Source of the DNA: Cochliopodium minus
Lineage: Eukaryota; Discosea; Himatismenida; Cochliopodiidae
Length of the DNA stretch: 27,602 nucleotides
NCBI GenBank assembly: GCA_024220525.1
Contig: JAMYWO010000142.1
Coordinates: 50,254-77,855, forward strand
Direction: 5' to 3'
Of this stretch, positions 19,489-27,602 are shown piece after piece; positions within the stretch are counted from its first letter, which is position 1; each line of letters begins with the position of its first letter. The notes under the pieces are model-generated. The model was not told the origin of the DNA. It worked only from the letters and a program-made list of their open reading frames with translations, and made no database searches. The translations under genes were made by a program, and so were the position numbers.

Positions 19489-22400
19489 ATGTTGAGTAAT
19501 TTTGAAAAAAACTGGTTGGATTATGATGAATTGGTAAAATTTTTTAATTTTTTGCAAAATAAAATATAAATATAAAAAAAAAAAAAAAATATAGAAAAAA
19601 TATTTTTCATTTTGCAAATTTTATGAGGAATACATAAATGATAAAGATTACTTTGGAAATGGTATGGAAAAGGAATATTTTAAATTGATACAAGAATTTA
19701 AATTGGCAGAAGAGATAAATGATGATTTCTTTTTGAATCAAAATTTGAATATTGCAAATACATTAATTACATTCGACGAAATAAAGAATAGAAATTCTTA
19801 TTTCACATCCATTATCTTCTTTGATATTTTAGAATTCCTAAAATATTGCAAGAATAAGAAATATGCAGGGAGGAATGTGGGAGAAATATCGAAAATGATT
19901 ACAATTTTGGAGACAAAATTAAAATTGGAAAAAAAGAAATTATCAAATGAATTCAGAAGCGTAAATATCCTCAAATAATAATCCCATTTAAAAAAATTCC
20001 ATTAAAAAAAATTTTTTTTTTTTTTTAGCCTTCTGTAAGAAAAATATTTACATAAAAAAAAAAAAAAAATCAATGAATAATTATTTACTTTTCCAAAAAA
20101 TTATTTTTTTTTTTTTTAAATTAAAATTATAGTACCTGCAACGCTCAGATCTGAAGGAATACTTCCCAGAATACGTAAAAACAGAATTGTTATCAGAACT
20201 AAACAAAACAGGAATGAAGTACATCATAAAGTTTTTGGCAATAGTAAAGGTAGAACCTCCAAAAGATTTTTTCCAAAAGAAAGAGGCGATCAAATACGTC
20301 AACTTTTACTGTACCTACGTTTACATGGACGATTCCAAATCAAAGAACACAAACAGAGATTATCTACAACGTCTCATCAATGTGCTGGATTTTGTGATTT
20401 CAAACCATGCCCAGGAGAATTCGGAGCAGTACAGGGAAGTTTTGAAGGAATGTAGGAATCTCGTTGAGAAACACAAAGTGAGGGTCAACAAAAAAATTCC
20501 CACCGAAACCAAAAGAAAGAAAACCGAGAAAAGTGAGAGTAACAATTTTTTATTTTTAAAAAAATTTATTTAATTATATTTTTTATTTTTTTTTTATAAT
20601 GTTATTTATTTTTTATTAGATTCTCAAAAGAGCAAAAAGAAAAACGAGAAAAATCTTAGTAACAAATCGGCGAAAATTTTGAACATTTCATCTCCGAACA
20701 ATAGTAACATGGGAGACTCATTCTTAAGAATTAATCATCAATATGAAGAATTTTCGGAACTTTCTCAAGAAATAAGCCAAAATCACAAAAACCAATTTCT
20801 GAATAACCAAAGTAGTCAAACCAGTCAAAGTACTCAAAGCTCCGAAAGTAGTCCAAGTTATGAAACACAAAATTCCCAGAATAATACTCCTCTCTCCAAT
20901 AACAAATCTCCTCCTGGAGACTCTAACAATAATTACAATTTTAATTACAATGTTAATAGTGGAAGTAATTCTGATATCCAAAGTAATTCTCCCTTCTTTA
21001 CTCCGACCATTGTTAATTCTCCCCCCTTTACTCCGACCATTGTTAATTCTCCCCCCTTCACTCCAACAACGGTTAATTCTCCGAATCTTTTCACTATCAA
21101 AAACAACACAAACCAAAAAACTCCAAATATTTCTCAAAACACCCCTCTCACCAATGATAAATCTCCCACAAATCAACCTAACAATAATACTTTTGAGATT
21201 TTTTTTAATAATAAAAATAACAATAACATTAACTTAAGTAACCCCAGTTCTCAAAATTCCCAAGAAAACTCTCAAACCAATTCTTCTTCTTTTTTTATTA
21301 CTAATCCGAATTCCTCTCTCACCAATCTCAAATCCTCCACAAACAACCCCACTAACAATAATTCTAATAACAATAATAATTTAAATAATAACAATAATTC
21401 TAATAACAATAATAATAATTTAAATAAAGTTAGTAGTATTAATAATAATAATTTAAATAATGACAACAGTAGTATTTCTAATAATAATTTAAATAATAAT
21501 AACAGTAGTATTCCTAATAATAATAATAATTTAATTAAAATTAGTAGTACTTCTAATAATAATGGCAATTTAAATAATAATTTAAATAATGATAACAGTA
21601 ACTTTAACATTTCTAACCCCAATTCCCAAAATTCCCAAGAAAACTCCCAAACCAACTCCCCTCAAGTACAACTTATTAACAAAGATGTGCATCCTCGCAT
21701 CGCCCTTCCTCTTTCGAAGCAAACCTTTTTTTCAAAAAGCAATAACCAACAAGGAAGTAGTCCCACCAAATTTCTTGCCAAAAGTAATACCCCCCAAAAC
21801 ATCACCCCACTTCACAACAATAATCCTCCCAAAAAAACAATCCCTCCCACCAAAAATTTACACAATGATATTCCACAACACCACTCCACTACTCCCAAAC
21901 AAAAACTTCTTACCAAAAACAATAAAAGTAGCTTAGGTTCTATTAAGAATGATTCAAAAGAGGTTTTGCTTAATTTAGGAGGGAAATCTTATTCATTTCC
22001 TTCCCTTTCTTCGATCCTCTCTTCTAAAATTGCTAATTTAGATGTGAAAATTGAAATTGCTTTTATGAAAAAGGAGCTCGAAAGTTTGAGAGAGGAGAAT
22101 CTCATGTACAAAAAATCCTCCAAAGAACTTGAAAATCAAAAAATAAAAGAGATTTTGATCAAAGAAGATGAGACTCCCAACTTTGAAGTTTTAAATTTGA
22201 AAAGAGAAATGGAGGAAATGAGAAAGAAGTTTCAAAAGTACGATAAATTGAAGGAAAAATGTAAAAAACTAATGAGGGAAGCTGAGGAATCACGAGTAAA
22301 AAACTGCCTCAATGTCATCCACAACAAAAGTTTTGTTAACCCTCCTAGTTTCAATACTCAACCTGTTTCTACTCAAAATTTTTTTAATCCTAATCCTAAT

Positions 22401-22583
22401 CAAAGCATTCCAAATAATTTCAATCCTAATAATAACAATAATCCAAATTATTTCCCTCCTCAAATTCCACAAAATCAATTTTACAATAATTTGAATCCTA
22501 ATTTTAATTATAATCCCAATAATAACACTTTACCTCCACAAAATCAAAACTTTCCTAATCCAATGAATGATACAAATATCTAA
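19489..22583 (+). CDS. fam-9: largest family member, very long Asn/Ser/Pro-rich region
   Basis: Unrecognised family. Model: exons 19489-19533, 19595-19960, 20133-20532, 20620-22583 (about 924 aa). Residues 1-15 end N-W-L-D-Y-D-E-L. Domain A is 16-137 (F-G-N-G-M-E-K-E-Y-F, F-F-D-I-L-E-F-L-K-Y-C). Domain B is about 138-265 (Y-F-P-E-Y, K-Y-V-N-F-Y-C-T-Y-V-Y, K-N-T-N-R-D-Y-L-Q-R-L-I-N-V-L-D-F). Its K-N-T-N-R-D-Y-L matches fam-4 exactly. Residues about 290-740 are S/Q/N/P low complexity with a three-unit F-T-P-T-I-V-N-S-P-P repeat and a duplicated S-Q-N-S-Q-E-N-S-Q-T-N-S block. The coiled coil is at about 744-835, including E-I-L-I-K-E-D-E. The tail is N/P/F-rich. Here the coil sits after the disordered stretch rather than before it. 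Confidence 0.77.
20992..21090. repeat. 30-bp in-frame tandem repeat (F-T-P-T-I-V-N-S-P-P) inside fam-9
   Basis: Units 21001-21030 and 21031-21060 are almost identical; 21061-21090 is more diverged (T-T-V). The C-rich runs make it stand out from the surrounding AT-rich sequence. Confidence 0.9.
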
Positions 22584-22648
22584 ATCAAAAAACTTTTTAT
22601 TGAAAATAAATAACTTTATTATTACAAATTTTATTTTTATTTTTATTT

Positions 22649-24725
22649 TTATTTCTTATCAAACATGAAAACATTTTGCTTTGAATCCATCAATTTTTTA
22701 AAAAGTTGTAAAATTAAATACAACAAGTTATACATTTGTTTGTTCCAATCACAAGAAAAGAAGCTAAATATTGGATAGTCAATAACATGAAAGTTATCCT
22801 TGTCACCAATACGATTGCCATCAATTCTAATCTCAGAGTTTAGTCCCACCGTTTCTTTCATCTCTTTAACATACATCAAAAGAAATGCGAGGCCAGAGTT
22901 GAAATAAGATTCAGGTTTGTACACTGTAAAAAAGGAAGAGTTTTCAACGTATAGAGGATATTCTGTGTTTGTTTTTCTTTCAACAATTTTACTTTTTTCT
23001 CCTAAAAAAAATTTTATTTTTTTATTTAATTTTTATTTTTTATTTTTTTATTTTTTATTTACCCAACGAATACAAAGAATATTTCGAAGTGAACTGAAAA
23101 TTATTTTCCAAAATGCTCAAGAAGAAAGTGATCCAACCCATCCCAACATTAAATTCCGGCCAGTTTATAGGATTCTTTGAATCACAACCCATTAAAATAC
23201 CATTTATTTTTGCAATTTTTCCTTTAATCAAAAAAGTTATTTTTTTATTGTTTATATTTATTTAATTTTATTTTTAATTTTTTAATAATTTTTATTTTTA
23301 TTATTTTTATTTATTTTTTATTTATTTACCTTTTTCCAATTCACAAGGAATTAATATTTCTCTTACTTTTCTGTCGAATTTGGCAAAGTTTTGCTCGATG
23401 GAGTGGTATCTAGAAATGTAATTGACACTGGTTCTCATCCCGAAAAAAGTTTCGTTAAAAAAGTGGTTCACCTAAAAAATATGAATTATAATTAAATTAA
23501 AAAAAAAATCAAATAAAAATAAAAAAATAATTATAATAAAAAATTGAAAAAAATTTATGAATTAAATTTAAATCTTTTTAAAGAATATATATATTTTTAA
23601 AGAATATACATTTTTTTTTAAAGAATACATATATTTTTTACATCTTCAATCTTCCTTTCAGATTCTTGCTTAAGACTCTCGATTTCGTTAATTTCAATAT
23701 CCATTTTCGAACACTCTTCTTTCAAGTCGGAGATCTGCTTTAAGATCTCCATCTCCTCCTCATCCATCCTCTGAAAATCTTCAGAGAATTTCTCTACCAA
23801 TAAAAGTCTCTTCTCTTTGTCTCTTTCGTTTTGTTTGACGATAGTTTCATTCGTCCTTTTCATCTCTTCGTTTTCTTCGTTCATCAACAACACTTCTTTA
23901 TTATATTGCTCGAACAGTGCCTTTAAAGTTAAATCATTTTATTTTTAATTTTTTATTTTGAATGAGCTTTCATTTTATTTTTTTTGTTTTTTGTTTTTTG
24001 ATCATATTGATGATTTTTCAAACTGATTAAGTTTTAAATTTTTTTATCTCAAAAAAGAAAGCTTTGTTTCAAAAAAAGTTTCCATTCATTTTTATAATGA
24101 GGTGTTTAGGTTTTTAATTGATGAATGCAAAATTTATGTTTACTGACTACAAGATATTTCTTTGTATTGTTAAGTAGTATATCTTAAAATGTTTAAATTT
24201 TTTCATAAAATAATAATAATTGTATTATTTATATTATAATCAGCTAATTATATGATCAAATAGCAGCTTTATGTATGATAAACTTCATTTTTGGATAGAA
24301 ATTCTTTTTTCTCCAATTTACCTTCAAATCAATCACGCATACTTTACTCTCTATCGTTAATTTGGTGAATCTATCATCCTCTTTGGTGAAACCATCGATG
24401 ATATTCTCAACATTGGTCTCCCTCTCGACATTATCGAAATAAAATCTTGATATTTTTTCTTTGAAGATAAAAAAAGAAAAATGAAGTTATGTGAGTGAAT
24501 ATAGAACAACATTATTTTTAGATAATGTATTTTAAAGTTACCTGTACTCAATTCTCCATCTTTCATGAAATTTGGATGGATCCAGTGATTATCTTCTATT
24601 TTGTTGTCCCAATTCTTGTTCTTCTTGATGGATTCGTCTATAGAATTGAGGAGTCCTGGCTCTTTATCATCGAAATAATCATTGCAATTGGTACATCTCC
24701 TCAGATATTTCGTTTCTTTTTTCAT
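22649..24725 (-). CDS. ATG6: Beclin-1 / Atg6 (Vps30) autophagy protein
   Basis: Atg6 is the regulatory subunit of the class III PI3-kinase (Vps34) complexes in autophagy and vacuolar sorting. Model: exons 24542-24725, 24322-24458, 23642-23920, 23330-23471, 23063-23221, 22649-23001 (about 417 aa, close to the family's usual 450). The N-terminus has C-x-x-C at residues 11 and 14, as in Beclin N-termini. A charged coiled coil spans about 108-200. The C-terminal evolutionarily conserved domain follows: I-N-G-I-L-M-G, N-W-P-E-F-N-V-G-M-G-W (matching W-x-E-I-N-A-A-x-G-Q), K-Y-S-L-Y-S-L-G, Y-P-L-Y-V, F-F-T-V-Y, F-N-S-G-L-A-F-L-L, and a final L-L-Y-L-I-L-Q-L-F-K-K-L-M helix where others have the L-K-W-x-L region. 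It is strongly diverged, but the motif order is right. One intron (23921-24321, 401 bp) is the longest in the window. The 3' end is 65 bp from fam-9, convergent. Confidence 0.83.
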
Positions 24726-24747
24726 TTTTTTTTATTTATTTCAAATT

Positions 24748-24864
24748 ATGGCCAGTGTTATTGATGGAATAGAAAATGTTTTGAATGGAATATTGGAAAG
24801 AGAATATTTACTTTATTTCAAACAAAAAAATAATGTAAATGAAATATTTAATCCATTTATATTA
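24748..24864 (+). pseudogene. Possible decayed domain A fragment
   Basis: A 38-codon open stretch between the divergent Atg6 and BPL_N genes reads V-L-N-G-I-L-E-R-E-Y-L near its middle, then Y-F-K-Q-K-N-N. This resembles the G-N-G-L-E-G-E-Y-F and K-E-N-N-I segments that open domain A in fam-8. No first exon, rest of domain A or domain B follows. Chance similarity in AT-rich DNA is quite possible. Confidence 0.2.
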
Positions 24865-24960
24865 TGATTAAATATATTCAATGTGATGGGATGATATTTT
24901 TATTCTTAAAATAGATCACTATTTTTTTGAATAAATTAAATTAATTGAAAAAAAAAAAAA

Positions 24961-26085
24961 ATGGAAGAGATAACAAAAAGACCAAGAATAATGTTATTTG
25001 TGGGGAATGGTATATGAGAAATATTTTACCTTTTCAATCTTATTTAATTTTTAAAAAGGAGCAAGAGGATTGGGAATAGAAAAATTGGAAAATTTATTGA
25101 AAGAAGATTGTGATTTTGAAAAGATTGATACAATCACTGAAAACATAAATTCATTTGACATTGTAACATTTTTAAATATTCAATTTTAAATTTCAAATAT
25201 AAAAATAAAATTTATATTAATTTTTGTTGGAAAAAAGATAATATTTCCAGGAGGGAGTCAATCTAAACAATTTCATTCAATAGGAGAGAAAGGACCAGAT
25301 ATAATAAGAAAGTATGTTTCAAACGGAGGGAATTATGTTGGTAAATAAAAAATAAAAAATAAAATATTCAATAATATTTTTAAAATTATTTGGAAATTAT
25401 AGGAATTTGTGCTGGAGGTTTGTTTTTAATTTATATCAAATAATTTTTTTAATGATTTTCTCTAAAAATAAAAAGCTTATTTGGGATCTTTTTCGGAGAA
25501 GAGCAAAAAGGGAATAAAATTAACAGAAGAGCTTAATTTTGTTGTTCCTTATAATTCAAGAAAAACTAAAAAACATTCACTAGACATAAGAGCAACTTGT
25601 AAATTAAAATTAAATGAAGGTAAATTGAAAAAAAATTTTGGGAAAAAAATTCAAAAAAAATTCAAAAAAAATTTTTTCTCAGAAACAAAATTTTTGAATG
25701 ATGAAAAAGATGTTTTGGATTGTTTTTATCACAATGGTCCCACTTGGAGGAAAAACGAGATTCCTAAACATATTGAGATAGTCGCTTCTTATTCAGTGGA
25801 ACATGAGTTAGTAATGGAAGAAAACAACAAAAGAGCAAGTGTAGGAGTCAAAAAGAAAGTAAATAAAATATTTTTAGAATAATAATTTTTTTTTTTTATT
25901 TTTTTTTTTTTTTTTTTTTGATAATAAAGATTTCAAGAATATTATCAGGTAATCCTGCAATTTTAAAGGGGAAATATGGAGCAGGTAATTACATTTTGAT
26001 AGGACCTCACCCTGAGCAAACTTTGTCTTTAGAAAACTTCACAAAAAATTTGATTCTTTCTTGTCTAAAAAACAAAGAAAATTAA
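24961..26085 (+). CDS. Stand-alone BPL_N-type class-I glutamine-amidotransferase-like protein
   Basis: Matches the N-terminal domain of eukaryotic biotin-protein ligases (BPL_N), a catalytic-triad-type fold that also occurs alone; the substrate of the stand-alone form is not established. Model: exons 24961-25009, 25059-25162, 25238-25340, 25403-25417, 25476-25858, 25930-26085 (269 aa). Motifs in order: F-V-G-N-G-A-R-G at the start, I-F-P-G-G-S-Q-S, S-N-G-G-N-Y-V-G-I-C-A-G-A-Y-L-G with the putative nucleophile Cys88, C-F-Y-H-N-G-P-T-W, and Y-I-L-I-G-P-H-P-E with the putative His245/Glu247. There is no biotin-ligase catalytic or C-terminal domain. A 15-nt exon codes the Cys88 motif. A lysine/phenylalanine-rich insertion with long A runs lies at about 135-160. 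The stop is only 43 bp from the convergent fam-10 stop. Confidence 0.82.
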
Positions 26086-26128
26086 AAAAAAAAAAAAAAA
26101 AAAATGTGTAAAAAAAATCTTTTTTTTT

Positions 26129-27602
26129 TTAATCATCTAGACTGTCAACAAAATTATTTTTCTCATCCCTATTTTTCTTGCTTTTTTGAATTTTGTTGTT
26201 TGTTTTAGAACCATTCAAGTAGTTTTCCTTCTTGTTGTCTTTTACACTGACGAAATCGTTCATTTCTTGTTTTGACACAACTTGTTCTTTGTTATTTTGA
26301 TGATGATGTGAAAGACCAGAAGGAACAAGAGGGACATTGATCAAGCTGGGAGACAAAAGATTGCTATTTAATTTGAACAAATTAGGAACGATTTTGTTTT
26401 GTTTAAAGTTATTATAGCTATTTTTATTTTGAGAAGGTTTTGGCTGTAAATATTGTTGAAGAGAAAATTTTTCGTAATTGTAATTGTTCTTATTGAATTT
26501 GTTGTTTTGTGGGATCTCCTTCCCCTCATTGCTCTTCTTTTTTTGTTTGGAGAAACGTATTGTCCGGACGTTCTGTTGATTGAGGGGATCTTGGGACAAG
26601 ATCACTTGAGTTTTGATGTTGGTGTGTTTTTTGACGGGCTCCTCTTTGTTTAAATCGATCTCGATGATCTTTCCGAGATTTTTGTTTGTGTTTCCGTTTT
26701 TTTTGTTGTCATTTTGGAGTTGGTTTTTATTCTCTTTGGGACCATCATTTTTAGAGTAATTTTCTCCGCTTTCATTAACATCTTCATTTTCAGTTTCATC
26801 ATTAAAATCAATATTGTTATAAATATTGTTATTAATATTGTTATCATCACTATTTTTATTATTAATATCATTTTTTTTTGGTGTAGAATTATTATTATTT
26901 ACATTATTATTTACAAAATTTTTCTTTAAAATTTTTTCTTTAGTAATATCCTCTTCACTTTTTTCTTGAATCACTTCTTCTGTCTCATTTTTTTCTTCGC
27001 TCATGAGAGAATTATCGATTCGTTCACTAAGACTCTTCTTTTTCACACTGAGCTTGTTTATTCTCCCAATTTCATTTTCTTCCTTGATTTCTTTGGTGGG
27101 AATATTTTCAAAGTCTATGTCTTCCTTTGGGTCATTCTCACCTATTATTTCTAAGATGTAATTTCTCTGGTTAACTTTTTGAAAAATAAAATTTAAAAAA
27201 ATAAAATTAAATAAAGAAAAAATAAAAATTAAATAAACTAAAAATTAATTAAAAATAAAAATAAAAATAATATCAAAAATTATTTTTATTATTACCATCA
27301 TTTTCTCGATAATTCTCAGAATTATCATTGTTATCAAAATGATCCCCATCATTACCTACACTTTCGTTTTTTATTTGAAGATAACTATCATCGTTGTTCA
27401 AGTCAGCGCTGTTATTAGATTTGATGTCGAAAATGATGTCTTTGAGTTTTTGGTTCTTCCTCTTGAGATCTTTGATCATCAAAATGAGACTGTCGATTTT
27501 AATGTCTTTGTTTTCCAACTTTAAAGTCAACTCATTCACTTTTTTTTTCATAAAATAAAACTCATCTTTACTCCCATGGTTATAATTATTCAAAGAATTA
27601 TG
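26129..27602 (-). CDS. fam-10: coiled-coil and disordered C-terminal part of a probable family member (runs off right edge)
   Basis: Only the 3' part is in the window: an exon from 27296 to beyond 27602, an intron 27175-27295, and the last exon 26129-27174 (about 450 codons visible). The visible part opens with a coiled coil (E-L-T-L-K-L-E-N-K, then L-K-R-K-N-Q-K-L-K) spaced like that of fam-2 and fam-3. Acidic N/D-rich sequence follows. After the splice comes N-Y-I-L-E-I-I-G-E-N-D, a SIM-like hydrophobic-acidic stretch, then long K/E/N-rich disorder. The protein ends N-F-V-D-S-L-D-D, closely like I-D-L-L-D-D at the end of fam-3. Membership rests on the coil and this tail; domains A and B, if present, lie to the right. 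An unrelated low-complexity protein is the alternative. Confidence 0.6.

Noticed and set aside
5991-20573. An active tyrosine recombinase or transposon
   Set aside because: Only a resemblance to the N-terminal core-binding pattern was seen; no catalytic Arg-His-Arg-Tyr region, terminal repeats or target duplications were found.
21272-21655. Leucine-rich minus-strand open frame
   Set aside because: It is the antisense of the Asn-coding AAT/AAC runs of fam-9; composition is explained by the repeat.
23921-24321. A gene or RNA inside the long Atg6 intron
   Set aside because: No open frame, tRNA-like cloverleaf or repeat could be recognised by eye.

Overview
The window looks like nuclear DNA from a very AT-rich, intron-rich unicellular eukaryote. 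Coding exons are broken by short GT-AG introns, mostly about 46-200 bp. Poly-A/T tracts fill the spacers. Asparagine-rich low-complexity tails are common, and TAA, TGA and TAG all serve as stops. The style resembles dictyostelid-like amoebozoans or other AT-rich amoebae, but nothing here fixes the species. No rRNA, tRNA, CRISPR array or intact transposon was recognised. All gene models below were spliced by hand from reading frame, GT-AG sites and comparison between paralogues. They need transcript data.

The main content is a tandemly arranged multigene family that I do not recognise, called here fam-1 to fam-10. A typical member has four parts: (i) a short first exon, usually ending in a W-L-x-x-x-E-I-like peptide; (ii) a roughly 119-123-codon phase-0 exon coding 'domain A'; (iii) 'domain B', which carries Y-[IV]-N-x-[FY]-C and a later R-x-Y-x-x-x-L-x-x-F-L-x-W-C core; and (iv) a long tail with a coiled coil followed by N/Q/P-rich disorder. 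Many members carry short hydrophobic-acidic motifs of the SUMO-interacting (SIM) type, often at the very N- or C-terminus.

Layout: 1-10078 (minus strand) holds fam-1 (partial) to fam-5. 10638-12707 (plus) is a short CLU-domain gene. 13022-13300 (minus) is a tiny hisactophilin/fascin-like beta-trefoil gene. 13451-22583 (plus) holds fam-6 to fam-9. 22649-24725 (minus) is a Beclin-1/Atg6 gene. 24961-26085 (plus) is a stand-alone BPL_N-type (biotin-protein-ligase N-terminal, class-I amidotransferase-like) gene. 26129-27602 (minus) is the 3' part of a probable tenth family member. The two arrays point away from the CLU/beta-trefoil pair.

The left array shows recent duplication and patchy sequence exchange between neighbours, so the family is still evolving. 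If the SIM reading holds, the family could be SUMO-binding, coiled-coil, disordered scaffold proteins. That function is inference only. The ordinary genes (CLU, Atg6, BPL_N) appear to be unrelated neighbours.
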